From Candidatus Brocadia sp. (GTDB taxonomy: Bacteria > Planctomycetota > Brocadiia > Brocadiales > Brocadiaceae): 64,000 nucleotides of DNA. Under the pieces are notes generated by a model. The model saw only the letters and a list, made by a program, of their open reading frames with translations, was not told the origin of the DNA and made no database searches. The stretch is taken from NCBI GenBank assembly GCA_021646415.1, contig SOEU01000010.1, positions 60,156-124,155 of the forward strand, given 5' to 3'. Below, in pieces: positions 35,420 to 45,029 of this stretch; position 1 is the first letter of the stretch, and each line of letters begins with the position of its first letter. The position numbers and the translations under genes are program-made.

Positions 35420-36523
35420 CTACTTGCTTACTGACTCTGCTATAGATCTCTGCCCACACGACACCAGTTCGTAATCCATACTCCCCAAACCAATCTCCTG
35501 TGCATAAGTAATTTGAACGGTATAATCAATTTGAGGCCAGACATCTTTAAAGAAATCCTTTCCTATGTGTTCCTTGATAATATCCGCTGTTGCCTTCTCA
35601 ATGGCGACAGGATCCCTGGAGGCTAGAATACCGATATCCGCAATGTCGGGTTCGAAGGGCTTATCCATACAATCGCAATGCTTAGTAATATGGGTCAGGA
35701 AATTGAAAAAGACCACTTTCTCTGTCTTTCCTTTTAAAATGGCCAGACAGTGTTCCGCAACCTTTTTTTGAAGGTTGACCGTGCTCTCATCCCAGGCAAT
35801 CTTTACGGCATCAAACTGACAAACGGCCAGACATTCCCCGCAACCAATACATATCTTAGGATCGATAATGGCATACTGCTCACCCATCTGAATTGCCCCC
35901 ACCGGACACCACCTACCGCACACACCACAGGTATTACACCGTTTCTTTAGGATTTGAGGAATTACACCTGAGTGCTGGGCCAGTTTTCCGCCACGCGATG
36001 AGAGTCCCATCCCAATATTCTTTAGGGTAGCGCCCATACCGGTTGCCAGATGCCCCGTTACGTGTGCGATTGAGACAATGGCATTGGCCGCCTTGGCCAC
36101 GCCGGCCACATACGCATATTTGCATAATTTCAGGTTGATCTCCACCTGTATGTCATGCTCCCCAAGGAGCCCGTCTCCGATAATAATGGGGGCGCCGACA
36201 TTTTCATAACTAAAACCGTGCTCGTGGGCATGCGAGATATGATCAACGGCATTGGTACGGCGACCGACATACAGGGTGTTCGTCTCTATCAAAAAGGGTT
36301 TTCCTTTGCAATCCTTTACCTTGTCCACAACTGCTTTAATGATTGGTGGTTTGAGGTAGCCAATATTCCCTTTTTCGCCAAAGCTGGTTTTCACTGCCAC
36401 CATGTCATTCTTCTGAATCGTATCTGCAAAACCAGCAAAATCAAAGAGTTGTTTCGTCTTTTGCACAACGGAAGAAACACCTTCACCATTTTCTACCTTG
36501 ATAAAATAGACCTTACTCTTCAC
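35420..36523 (-). CDS. DUF362 protein with two [4Fe-4S] ferredoxin motifs
   Basis: A 367-residue protein. The DUF362 domain covers the N-terminal part (VKTSFGEKGNIGYLKPPI) and most of the C-terminal half. A two-cluster ferredoxin insert lies at about 190-245: CNTCGVCGRWCPVGAI and CIGCGECLAVCQFDAV. DUF362 proteins are thought to take part in redox or metal-cofactor reactions, without a settled substrate. It is common in anaerobes. No signal peptide is evident, so it is cytoplasmic. Confidence 0.88.
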   Translation of the reverse strand: MKSKVYFIKVENGEGVSSVVQKTKQLFDFAGFADTIQKNDMVAVKTSFGEKGNIGYLKPPIIKAVVDKVKDCKGKPFLIETNTLYVGRRTNAVDHISHAHEHGFSYENVGAPIIIGDGLLGEHDIQVEINLKLCKYAYVAGVAKAANAIVSIAHVTGHLATGMGATLKNIGMGLSSRGGKLAQHSGVIPQILKKRCNTCGVCGRWCPVGAIQMGEQYAIIDPKICIGCGECLAVCQFDAVKIAWDESTVNLQKKVAEHCLAILKGKTEKVVFFNFLTHITKHCDCMDKPFEPDIADIGILASRDPVAIEKATADIIKEHIGKDFFKDVWPQIDYTVQITYAQEIGLGSMDYELVSCGQRSIAESVSK

Positions 36524-36710
36524 AAGTTTTCTCCATGAAACAACAAAGGTATCGCCAAAGCTTGGTTACAGAACTGCTATATAAGAAGAAAAGTATTTAA
36601 ACAATGGAGGATAAAATGCAGAACGTTTCATATTGGTACACTTGATCTATATATTGAACCCGAGGCAACAAAACTCTCGACAATCTCACAGATGATATTT
36701 TTAGTGATAT

Positions 36711-37271
36711 TTATTTCTTGTCCAGTTGAACAGATACTGGGACTGGATTTGCGATAGAATTAAATACTGGTGAATATTTCTGCGCCATACGGATGAGTTC
36801 CTCTTTCTTTTCTTCGGATATATCAGCGTCGATTTTGAAGTACACGCGGATATTCTCATATCCGACTTTCACGTCTGCCGCTATACCAAGAAATCCACGG
36901 AGGTCTAAATCACCCTCTAATCTGGATTCAACTGCTTTTATTTTGATTCCTTTGGCAGACGCATGAGCAATCAGGCTTGTCGTCAGACAACCCGACAAGG
37001 CAACCAGAAGATATTCGACAGGATTAGCACCCTCGTTCTTTCCCAAAAGAACAGGGGGTTCGTCTAATTCAAACATCATAGGCTTCCGGGAAGTATCTTC
37101 CTTACCGGCACCAAAAAAATCTTTAATGGTTGCACGATTGTGTGTTCCGTCGATCCATTTATTAGTTGCCCGAAATTTGAACTTCGCAATTTCTGGTGTC
37201 TTCTTAATCTGCTCTATTGTGCTATACAACTGGTCGACGTCTACTCCGTTGACTTTATTTTCCGGTGTCAT
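36711..37271 (-). CDS. OsmC family protein lacking the second redox cysteine
   Basis: A 186-residue OsmC-type protein. One conserved cysteine lies in LVALSGCLTTSLIAHAS. The position where OsmC/Ohr has the partner cysteine in a 'xCPV' motif reads YSPVFNSI here, so the peroxidatic disulphide pair is incomplete. It may bind ligands or act on other substrates. It has no signal peptide. A 5' region (37272-37591) up to mqnE holds no gene. Confidence 0.85.
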   Translation of the reverse strand: MTPENKVNGVDVDQLYSTIEQIKKTPEIAKFKFRATNKWIDGTHNRATIKDFFGAGKEDTSRKPMMFELDEPPVLLGKNEGANPVEYLLVALSGCLTTSLIAHASAKGIKIKAVESRLEGDLDLRGFLGIAADVKVGYENIRVYFKIDADISEEKKEELIRMAQKYSPVFNSIANPVPVSVQLDKK

Positions 37272-37591
37272 CCCGTTCCTCTCCTTTCTTTAATAGCCAG
37301 AGTCTCTCAATGATATAAAATTCGCCCCCAACATGGATTCCACTGCCTATATGCCGCCTTTTAATACAGGTATCATAAAATTTATATTGGTAAGGTATAA
37401 TAAAGCAGGTCATTTTGTCAATAGTGAGTTCGCTTCGGGTGCAACGTCACCTTTCCGGCGAAATCCTTGTAGAGTGTAAATATTCGCTGTGTTTATCAGC
37501 GTTTATCTGCGTCCCATTACAGAATTATGAACTATCATACAATAGGACATATTCCTTGATTTTGACGTCAAATTCTGATATTTTCATAAAA

Positions 37592-38713
37592 ATGGAAAAA
37601 TTATTAAAATTATCACCTGTTTACGATATCCTCCAAAAGGCAGAGCATGATGAACGCTTGAGCTTCGAGGACGGTGTACGGCTTTTCAAGTCCAATGACA
37701 TCCTCCATATCGGTCATGTAGCAAACATCGTCCGTGAACGGAAAAACGGCAACAAGGCATACTATATTACCAATCGCCACATCAACTACTCCAATATCTG
37801 CAAGAATCGATGTAAATTCTGCGCCTTTAGCAGGGATAAAGAAGAATCCGGTTCATATGAGATGGATATGGAGGAAATCCTCGAAAAGGCCGTAGCTGCG
37901 GTTGAAGAGGGTGCAACGGAACTCCATATCGTAGGCGGATTGCACCCGGATCTCCCCTTCGATTTCTACATAAAAATGCTTCGTGAAATTCATGAAAATT
38001 GTCCCCACGTACATATCCAGGCATTTACCGCAGTAGAAATCGAACACCTGTCTCAAATAGCAAGGCTTTCCGTGCGGCAAACGTTGAAAGAACTCAAAGA
38101 GGCAGGGCTGGGTTCTTTGCCGGGAGGAGGCGCTGAGGTATTTTCTCCAAAGATTCGGGAGGCATTGTGTCCGGAAAAACTCAGCGGCGATGGGTGGTTA
38201 CAGGTAATGCGTGAGGCCCATACCCTAGGATTACGGAGCAATGCAACGATGCTTTATGGTCATGTAGAGACTCCGGAGGATAGGGCCAACCATCTCATGA
38301 AGCTAAGAGAACTTCAGGACGAAACGGGCGGCTTTATGTCTTTTATCCCACTGGCATTTCATCCAAAAAACACTAAATTGTCAAATAATTCCAGTACTAC
38401 AGCTATGCTGGATTTAAAAGTCATCTCGATAAGCCGGTTGATGCTTGACAACTTTGACCACATCAAGGCATTCTGGATTATGCTGGGAATCAAGCTATCC
38501 CAGATATCTCTTAGTTTCGGCGTAGACGATATTGATGGAACCGTACAGGAAGAAAAAATTACCCATGCTGCTGGTGCAGAAACACCGGAGGCCTTGTCCG
38601 TCCATGAAATCATCAAACTGATCAAAGAGGCCGGCCGTGAACCCGTTGAACGGGATACACTTTATAATCCCGTAAAAAGAAAACAGCGGGACGTCATGCT
38701 TCAAAAAGTATAA
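37592..38713 (+). CDS. mqnE: aminofutalosine synthase
   Basis: A radical SAM enzyme joining SAM to 3-[(1-carboxyvinyl)oxy]benzoate to form aminofutalosine, a first step of the futalosine route to menaquinone. The cluster motif CKNRCKFCAFSRD lies near residue 82. Further family blocks are ELHIVGGLHPDLPFD, LPGGGAEVFSP and FIPLAFHPKNTKLS. ATG at 37592 gives the normal length of 373; a longer frame upstream has no homologous content. Menaquinone is the quinone of the anammox electron chain, which fits the organism. Confidence 0.95.
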   Translation: MEKLLKLSPVYDILQKAEHDERLSFEDGVRLFKSNDILHIGHVANIVRERKNGNKAYYITNRHINYSNICKNRCKFCAFSRDKEESGSYEMDMEEILEKAVAAVEEGATELHIVGGLHPDLPFDFYIKMLREIHENCPHVHIQAFTAVEIEHLSQIARLSVRQTLKELKEAGLGSLPGGGAEVFSPKIREALCPEKLSGDGWLQVMREAHTLGLRSNATMLYGHVETPEDRANHLMKLRELQDETGGFMSFIPLAFHPKNTKLSNNSSTTAMLDLKVISISRLMLDNFDHIKAFWIMLGIKLSQISLSFGVDDIDGTVQEEKITHAAGAETPEALSVHEIIKLIKEAGREPVERDTLYNPVKRKQRDVMLQKV

Positions 38714-38796
38714 GTCAACATGTTGGAAGAAAAATTACGAATTACGATTTGCGAGTTACGATTTCAAATCTCAAATCGTAACTCTAAAATATTTTC

Positions 38797-38823
38797 GTTC
38801 TAGTTTGTTCAGGTTAGGAGGTT
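38797..38823 (+). repeat. leader-like repeat, right-end fragment E with ribosome-binding site
   Basis: GTTTGTTCAGGTTAGGAGG matches the right end of copies B and C (TGTTCTGGTTAGG, GGGTCAGGAGG) and forms the Shine-Dalgarno sequence for the oxidoreductase gene starting at 38834. The left part of the repeat is absent or diverged. Confidence 0.4.
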
Positions 38824-38833
38824 TTAACAATCA

Positions 38834-40759
38834 ATGACCGAGTTCCCAAAACTCTTCAGCCCATTTAAGATCGGTTCTCTCAACGTAAAGAACCGCATGG
38901 TAATGTCACCTATGGAAACCCATTTATGCGACAAAGAGGGCTTTGTAACGGAGGAGATTATCGCTTATTACAAAGAGCGTGCTTTGGGCGGAGTGGGATA
39001 CATTACCCTAGAAAATACTGCAATAGACCCTGCTGGCAGGGTTAATGATGGCATGTTATGTATACATGATGACAAATTTATTCCCGGTTTAAGAAAACTA
39101 ACGGATTCCATCCATGCAGTCGGTGGAAAGATTATCATACAATTAAGCCACGCAGGGAAAGAGGCGTTGCCCTACTTTACCGGTTTGAAACCCGTAGCCC
39201 CTTCTGCCATTCCAAGTCCTTTAACCAAAGAAATGCCCGATGAGTTAACGGCTCAAGAAATTAAGTCTCTAATTAACAAATTTGCCGAGGGTGCGACCCG
39301 TGCCACAAAGGCAGGATTCGATGGTGTTGAAATCCACATGGCACATGGATATCTGGTAAATCAATTTCTTTCCCCTGAATCGAATATACGAACAGACGAC
39401 TACGGGGGAGACACAGCCCGCCGTTCACGATTTGCCAGGGAAATTGTAGAAAGTATCAGAAGACATGTACCCGAAGACTATCCGGTTATATGCCGTATCA
39501 GCGCAGACGAGTATACCGACACAGGGCTCAAACTGGAAGAAAGTAAGGAGATAGCCAGAATCCTTGAAAATGCGGGCGCCAGCGCCATTCACGTTTCTGC
39601 ATGCAATTATGCATCCGCCTTTTTTAATATACCCTGTTATTATTTAGAAGAAGGTTGTTTCATCCATCTGGCAGAGGGTATCAAGTCTGTTGTAAAAATA
39701 CCTGTATTAGCTGTTGGCAGAATTGTTAATCCCACTATGGCTGAAAATATACTGCAGGAAAATAAGGCCGACCTCATTGTTTTGGGACGTACCCTTATTG
39801 CAGATTCCCACTTCCCCAATAAGGTGAAAGAAGGCTGGTTTAATGATGTAAGAACCTGCATAAGCTGTAACCGATGTATCGAAAGTATCTCTGAGAAAAA
39901 GCTTGTATGCACGGTCAACCCTTACATTGGCAAAGAGGGCATTTCCTGCACAACAAAAACCACTCAACCAAAGAAAATACTCGTCGTTGGGGGTGGACCC
40001 GCCGGGCTCTCCGCTGCTCAGTTACTATCCAGCCGGGGGCACAACGTTACTTTGTGGGAAAAGGAGCCGCAGCTTGGCGGAAGTTTTCGTTATGCATCCC
40101 TTGCACCAAGGAAAGAGTCTTTGGGGAAGTTTCTCGATTATTTAATAAATCAGGTTAAAAAGACAAACACTACGATTCTGCTCAACAAAGAAGCGACTGC
40201 GGAATCTATCAAACAGTTTGCGGCAGATGTAGTCGTTCTTGCGCATGGTGCCAGAAACGTTCCCGTTGAAATTAATGGCGCACAAAGTAACGGTGTGCTT
40301 AATGTCACAAGAGCCTTCGTGTCTGCAAATACCCTTGGAAATAACATAGCTATTGTTGGTGGAGGCCCCGAGGGTTGTGAACTAGCTGACTTCCTCGCAT
40401 CTCGAGGCAAGAAAATTACCCTTATAGAAATGCGGCGTGTCCTGGGACTGGGTTTGGTTGCACATCCCCGCTATCATGTTTGCGAACGTCTTAAAAAAAT
40501 GGGCGCTCAATTGCATATCAACGCAAAGGTCACAGAGATCGGACACAACTACCTGGTCATCAGTCGCCGAAGGGAGGCAGATCAAAAACTTGAGGGGTTT
40601 GATACGATCGTTATTCCCACGCTGCATCAACCCAACAATGCACTTGCAGCTTCTATTCAAACCTTCGTTCCTGAGGTTTATATTGCTGGTGACGCCGCGG
40701 AAGGCCGTACAGCACTTGAAGCTGTCGCTGAAGGTGTAGAAATCGGGATGAAAATCTAA
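38834..40759 (+). CDS. old-yellow-enzyme/2,4-dienoyl-CoA reductase-type oxidoreductase
   Basis: A 641-residue flavoenzyme. Residues 1-335 form the FMN TIM barrel (KNRMVMSPMETHLCDKEG, GVEIHMAHGYLVNQFLSPE). A [4Fe-4S] site follows (CISCNRCIESI with a later cysteine in LVCTVNP). The C-terminal half has two dinucleotide folds: ILVVGGGPAGLSAAQLLSSR for FAD and IAIVGGGPEGCELADFLASR for NAD(P)H. Relatives reduce enones, dienoyl-CoA or trimethylamine. The substrate is unknown; nearness to mqnE may be accidental. Confidence 0.9.
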   Translation: MTEFPKLFSPFKIGSLNVKNRMVMSPMETHLCDKEGFVTEEIIAYYKERALGGVGYITLENTAIDPAGRVNDGMLCIHDDKFIPGLRKLTDSIHAVGGKIIIQLSHAGKEALPYFTGLKPVAPSAIPSPLTKEMPDELTAQEIKSLINKFAEGATRATKAGFDGVEIHMAHGYLVNQFLSPESNIRTDDYGGDTARRSRFAREIVESIRRHVPEDYPVICRISADEYTDTGLKLEESKEIARILENAGASAIHVSACNYASAFFNIPCYYLEEGCFIHLAEGIKSVVKIPVLAVGRIVNPTMAENILQENKADLIVLGRTLIADSHFPNKVKEGWFNDVRTCISCNRCIESISEKKLVCTVNPYIGKEGISCTTKTTQPKKILVVGGGPAGLSAAQLLSSRGHNVTLWEKEPQLGGSFRYASLAPRKESLGKFLDYLINQVKKTNTTILLNKEATAESIKQFAADVVVLAHGARNVPVEINGAQSNGVLNVTRAFVSANTLGNNIAIVGGGPEGCELADFLASRGKKITLIEMRRVLGLGLVAHPRYHVCERLKKMGAQLHINAKVTEIGHNYLVISRRREADQKLEGFDTIVIPTLHQPNNALAASIQTFVPEVYIAGDAAEGRTALEAVAEGVEIGMKI

Positions 40760-40774
40760 AGAAACGGGAATCAC

Positions 40775-42103
40775 ATGGGGAAAAAATCGATTGTCATTGG
40801 CCTGGACGGGACTCCTTACAGCCTTATTCATAAGTTAACGCAACAAGGTATTTGCCCAAATTTATCCAAATTACTATCCGCTGGTTCACTCCGCGAGATG
40901 AAATCCACACACCCAGCGGTATCTTCCGTGGCATGGACATCTTTTATGACAGGGAAAAATCCGGCCAAACATGGTATTTTTGGCTTCATGGATAGAATTC
41001 CCAATACCTATGATATGTACTATCCTAATTCCAGGCACATACAGGGTAAACCGATTTGGGACATCCTCAGCAGTTATAACAAGCGGTCTGTAGTAATTAA
41101 CGTACCGTCGACTTATCCTGCCTCAGAAATGAATGGTATCCTTATAGCGGGATTCGTAGCAATAGACCTTGCCCGGGCATCGTTTCCAACCTCAATTGTG
41201 CCCACTTTGAAGGAAATGGGATACAAAATCGATGTTGAAACACATCTTATCCATGAATCAAAGGACAAGTTGTTTGACGACTTATTTGTAACACTGGAAA
41301 AGAGAACCCGAGCAATTCTCCACTTTATGAAGCATGAAGTCTGGGATCTTTTTATCGGAATATTCACAGAGACAGACAGACTGCATCACTTTTTCTGGGA
41401 ATTTACGGAAAGAAACGACCCCAAATACAGTCCGTTATTCCTGGACTATTACAAAAAGATAGATGCAGCTATCGGCAAAATTGCGGAAAATATTGACAGT
41501 GACACCACTCTTATCCTGCTGTCTGACCACGGATTTTGTTCATTACAACAAGAAGTATTTATCAATTACTGGTTAAAAGAGGAGGGGTTTTTACATTTCA
41601 AAACAACTCCACCCAAATCTTTAGCTGATATAGGCGAGGGATCAAGGGCTTACTGCCTTGATCCTGGAAGAATTTATATCAATCTGAAAGGAAGAGAACC
41701 AAATGGCTGTGTGGAGGCAGGCAATGATTATGAACAATTGAGAAATACGCTTATATCAAAACTTACAGGTTTGGAAGACCCTGCCACAAAAACAACCATA
41801 ATTGATAAAATCCACAAACGGGAAGAAATTTATCATGGAAAATATTTTGATAGAGCACCTGACCTGGTAATAGAACCCAAGCATGGTTATGATTTAAAAG
41901 GGGCTATCCATAAAGAGGCACTTCTAAGTAAGAGCGTTTTCAGTGGTATGCATACCTACGACGATGCATTCGTGTATGTGAATCACAAAAATATCACCCA
42001 GCATTCTTTAGCGATTATGGATGTTACCGCAACTATATTCCATTCATTGGATATTCCATTACCTGACGATATAGACGGTGTAAATTTTGTAAAATGGAGA
42101 TAA
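40775..42103 (+). CDS. alkaline-phosphatase-superfamily phosphodiesterase/nucleotide pyrophosphatase
   Basis: A 442-residue enzyme of the type I phosphodiesterase group. Metal and nucleophile motifs are GLDGTPYSLI (first Asp), SSVAWTSFMTGKNPAKHGIF (nucleophile loop), ETDRLHHFFWE (Asp and His), LLSDHGFCSL (Asp-His) and SGMHTYDDAF (His). No signal peptide is present, which is unusual for secreted NPPs and suggests a cytoplasmic role. The natural substrate is unknown. It starts 15 bases after the oxidoreductase and overlaps the next gene by 10 bases. Confidence 0.88.
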   Translation: MGKKSIVIGLDGTPYSLIHKLTQQGICPNLSKLLSAGSLREMKSTHPAVSSVAWTSFMTGKNPAKHGIFGFMDRIPNTYDMYYPNSRHIQGKPIWDILSSYNKRSVVINVPSTYPASEMNGILIAGFVAIDLARASFPTSIVPTLKEMGYKIDVETHLIHESKDKLFDDLFVTLEKRTRAILHFMKHEVWDLFIGIFTETDRLHHFFWEFTERNDPKYSPLFLDYYKKIDAAIGKIAENIDSDTTLILLSDHGFCSLQQEVFINYWLKEEGFLHFKTTPPKSLADIGEGSRAYCLDPGRIYINLKGREPNGCVEAGNDYEQLRNTLISKLTGLEDPATKTTIIDKIHKREEIYHGKYFDRAPDLVIEPKHGYDLKGAIHKEALLSKSVFSGMHTYDDAFVYVNHKNITQHSLAIMDVTATIFHSLDIPLPDDIDGVNFVKWR

Positions 42104-42861
42104 CGATTATCGGTTCCGGCACAGGGATGCCATCGAAGACAAGGGCATATCCATGTACCCTGTTAAAAATAAAAGACAAACATCTTGTTTTCGACACTGG
42201 CCCCGGCTCCTTACGACAACTATTCCTTGCGGGCGTTACCTATTTGGATATCGACCACATCTACTATTCCCATTTCCATCCCGATCACTCACTAGACCTC
42301 GTTTCGATCCTATTTGCAATGCGATATAATGAACCGAAAAGAACCAGGCCTCTTTTTGTTACAGGCCCCACGGGTTTAAGGGCATTTCATGAAGGCTTGT
42401 TATCGGTATTTGGAGAAACAATAGAACCCAAAACCTTTGACCTGCATTTAGAAGAAATCGACAAAGGGGAAATGGTCTATTGTGGTTGGAAAGTTATTGT
42501 GGAACCCATTCAACATTCAATGCATAGTATTGGCTTCCGCATAGAATCCATGGAAGGTAAAACTTTGACGTACTCTGGCGATACGGATTATTGCGAAGGC
42601 ATCCTCCGTTTAGCCAGAAAAGTTAATACTCTGATTCTTGAATGCTCTTTTCCAGATGACCAAAAGGTTGAAGGCCATCTTACTCCCAGACTTTGCGCTC
42701 AAATTGCGAAGGAATCCCAATGCGACAGATTACTATTATCACACTTTTACCCAGTCTGTGATTCCAGCATAAAGAATAATATGTACTTGCCAAGGGAACT
42801 TAAAAATATTTATACCGGCGAGGTCATTTTTGCAGAAGATTTTGCAAGATTTACCATTTAA
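42094..42861 (+). CDS. RNase Z-like metallo-beta-lactamase-fold hydrolase
   Basis: A 255-residue MBL enzyme. The metal motif HFHPDHSLDLV (HxHxDH) lies near residue 62, LTYSGDTDYCEG holds the bridging Asp and LLLSHFYPV the last His. The N-terminal GSGTGMPSKTRAYPCTLLK is typical of ElaC-like members. The flexible tRNA-binding arm of true RNase Z is not seen, so it is more likely a general phosphodiesterase. It overlaps the upstream gene, suggesting coupled expression. Confidence 0.88.
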   Translation: MEITIIGSGTGMPSKTRAYPCTLLKIKDKHLVFDTGPGSLRQLFLAGVTYLDIDHIYYSHFHPDHSLDLVSILFAMRYNEPKRTRPLFVTGPTGLRAFHEGLLSVFGETIEPKTFDLHLEEIDKGEMVYCGWKVIVEPIQHSMHSIGFRIESMEGKTLTYSGDTDYCEGILRLARKVNTLILECSFPDDQKVEGHLTPRLCAQIAKESQCDRLLLSHFYPVCDSSIKNNMYLPRELKNIYTGEVIFAEDFARFTI

Positions 42862-42899
42862 CCAGCATGCATATCTCACAAGAGGTTAAAATATGAAAA

Positions 42900-43436
42900 A
42901 TGCAAAACAACCCTGACAAAGAAAAGTATGCCATTCTCGTCGCTGATATGTTAAACGATTTTGTCAATAAAGGCGCTTCTCTCGAAGTTCCCGCAGCAAG
43001 AACGATAATTGGCAATATCAAGAAAGAAATAAAAACGGCAAGAAAAAAACATATTCCCATTATTTATTGCTGCGATGCACATAAAGATAAAGACCCGGAA
43101 TTTAAACTGTGGCCAAGACATGCCGTAAAAGGAACTGAAGGTGCGGATGTTATCAAACAACTCAAACCACATAAAGAAGATTATGTGGTGGCAAAAAGGA
43201 ACTATTCCTGCTTTTATAAAACCTCTCTGGATAAATTACTAAAAAGATTAGGCATAACACATTTAATAATTACCGGTGTTGTAGCGAATATTTGTGTTTT
43301 ATATACTGCAGCAGATGCCTATATGAGAGGATATAAAATTATTATCCCTCATGATTGCGTTGCGGCACTTACCAGAAGCGAACATCAATTTGCTTTGCAA
43401 CAAATGAAGCGACTCTTTCATGCGGAAATATTATAA
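42900..43436 (+). CDS. isochorismatase-like cysteine hydrolase
   Basis: A 178-residue hydrolase with the Asp-Lys-Cys triad: AILVADMLNDFV (Asp), VVAKRNYSCFYKT (Lys) and ITGVVANICVLYTAADAYMR (Cys) with the cis-peptide VVA before it. DAHKDKDPEFKLWPRHAVKG recalls nicotinamidases. It could deamidate nicotinamide in NAD salvage or act on another amide; the metal site (DAHxxxxxEF) is only partly like that of PncA. A terminator follows. Confidence 0.85.
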   Translation: MQNNPDKEKYAILVADMLNDFVNKGASLEVPAARTIIGNIKKEIKTARKKHIPIIYCCDAHKDKDPEFKLWPRHAVKGTEGADVIKQLKPHKEDYVVAKRNYSCFYKTSLDKLLKRLGITHLIITGVVANICVLYTAADAYMRGYKIIIPHDCVAALTRSEHQFALQQMKRLFHAEIL

Positions 43437-43463
43437 AATTTCATAATTCCTCGCAAAAATGCA

Positions 43464-43505
43464 AAAGGGGTATATAAAACGTACATTTTTATATACCCCC
43501 TTTTC
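43464..43505 (+). terminator. Rho-independent terminator
   Basis: GGGGTATATAAAA pairs with TTTTATATACCCC around a short loop, flanked by A4 and a T4 run. It ends the five-gene plus-strand run and, being symmetrical, also the minus-strand cytochrome transcript. Confidence 0.85.
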
Positions 43506-43551
43506 TATTCTTCAACTCTTTATTTTGAGATTGCGAATGTAGTCACGATGG

Positions 43552-43935
43552 TTATTTTGTACCAAAATTTCTCACAATTTCAACCATCTTCTCAATCATT
43601 TCAGGTGACATCTTTCCCTGATAACCAGGGCATTTTCCCTTGCCTGTGTTTATGTGCTTTACAAGTTGTTCATCTGTTTTCGAGGATTGAAAAGCAGGAT
43701 CGGTAAAATCAGGAACACCAAACTCGTGCCCTTTAGCAGTACCCTTGCCACCATTTCCGTGGCAAAAATAACAGCTCTCTTGTACAGCAAAACCAAGACC
43801 AGCGAAAATCGTATATGGGCTCTTTGTCGTATCTCCAGGGGTATGATGGGTTAAAGCCCATACTGATGAACTAGTTACGGATAACCCCAAACCCACAACC
43901 GCTGGTATGATGTATGATAAACGCAAAAATTTCAT
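43552..43935 (-). CDS. exported monohaem cytochrome c
   Basis: A 127-residue c-type cytochrome. A signal peptide (IIPAVVGLGLSVTSSSVWA) precedes the haem motif CYFCH near residue 55. FTDPAFQSSKTDEQLVKHIN and GKMSPEMIEKMVEIVRNF supply a likely axial Met and the C-terminal helix, as in class I cytochromes. It acts outside the cytoplasm, in anammox bacteria probably in the anammoxosome, shuttling electrons. It lies in a row with two further cytochromes; redox partners are not known from sequence. Confidence 0.92.
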   Translation of the reverse strand: MKFLRLSYIIPAVVGLGLSVTSSSVWALTHHTPGDTTKSPYTIFAGLGFAVQESCYFCHGNGGKGTAKGHEFGVPDFTDPAFQSSKTDEQLVKHINTGKGKCPGYQGKMSPEMIEKMVEIVRNFGTK

Positions 43936-43986
43936 AATTCAATTCCTCCTCGTTTATAATTTATGTAGGATGTCTAATGTATTTTA

Positions 43987-44397
43987 TTACGGAACAAGCT
44001 TCAGTTCAGACCTATAAATCTTATGACAATTCCTGCAGGCGATAGTTAGCCTTCTGAACTGTACCTGAATTTCTTCTAGATCCTTATTTGCTGCTGCCTT
44101 ATCAATCTCAGTTGAATGATAGAGAACCTCATCATTCAAAACATTATAATTCTTATCGGTTGCAAATTTGCTCTTGGAAATTTCCGTGTCTGCGTTAATC
44201 GCCTTAGCAGCTTCCGAAAATTTTGCAAATTGACTTTCATCTGCGGTAGAAAGCCCAGTCATAGCCCTCATTGTCTGAAAGTTATCCCACATTTTTTTAC
44301 ATAACTCGCCCTGGCTTTCCTGTCCAAAACTCACTGATGACACCGCAGCAATGAACAATGTAATCGTTCCGGCAAAAATACCTTTTTTTAGCCTCAT
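43987..44397 (-). CDS. cytochrome c'-like protein
   Basis: A 136-residue exported protein. The signal peptide (GTITLFIAAVSSVSFG) is followed by a four-helix-bundle-like chain whose haem motif CRNCH lies close to the C-terminus (TIACRNCHKIYR), the arrangement of cytochromes c'. Such haems are five-coordinate and bind NO in other bacteria. In anammox metabolism NO is an intermediate, so NO binding is possible but not shown. The upstream gap 44398-45029 has no supported gene. Confidence 0.88.
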   Translation of the reverse strand: MRLKKGIFAGTITLFIAAVSSVSFGQESQGELCKKMWDNFQTMRAMTGLSTADESQFAKFSEAAKAINADTEISKSKFATDKNYNVLNDEVLYHSTEIDKAAANKDLEEIQVQFRRLTIACRNCHKIYRSELKLVP

Positions 44398-45029
44398 TTT
44401 CCCCTCCTCACTTTCCTTTTTTTCAAAATAACTTTATAAACGTACATATTACTTGTCGAAGTACAACAAAACATCTGATTCTGATAAATACGAAAAAACC
44501 ACAGAACAGAAAAGGGCTTTTATTCTTCAACCTGTATCTCGCAAGTTTAGCGATCAGCCCCTAATTTCAGACTTTCACTTCACCTCCCTTCATAACTAAA
44601 AACGTTGCATTGCATAGTGCAAATGTCGTAATTTAAATGAACCAACTACGCGTAAAAAACTACCCTAACGTTTCCCAACAGCTTTTTACCATATAATCGG
44701 CGAAAAATCGCATCGTTCTTTCTTCTTAATGATGGAAGAACGATCAGGAGATCAATATTGTTCAGGAACCAAGACTCACTATGTACTTGAAGCAGAAAAG
44801 GAGCATGGGAAAATGGGGTATAGCGGGTAGTAGCCAATTTTTCTACCGCTGTTACCAAAAAATCTGATGGGATCACAGCAAGATTAATTTTAAAACCCCG
44901 ATTCACGGCAATATATCATTGAAGACAAAATGAGTCAAGGAAAAATTTCATGGGTAATTGAGCAAGAACCTGTAAAATTCGATTTTTTATTATATTTAAC
45001 AATCTTAATATGCTTCCTGAAGAGAATCT
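44398..45029. other. intergenic stretch between cytochrome genes
   Basis: No gene is supported. A frame at 44646-44906 (minus, 86 aa) lacks a ribosome-binding site and matches no family I know. A loose inverted repeat around 44713-44740 (TCGTTCTTTC against GGAAGAACGA) is the only structure noticed; it might form a weak transcription pause. Confidence 0.5.

Noticed and set aside
44646..44906. 86-codon minus-strand frame between cytochrome genes
   Set aside because: It has no ribosome-binding site, no signal peptide and no family resemblance.
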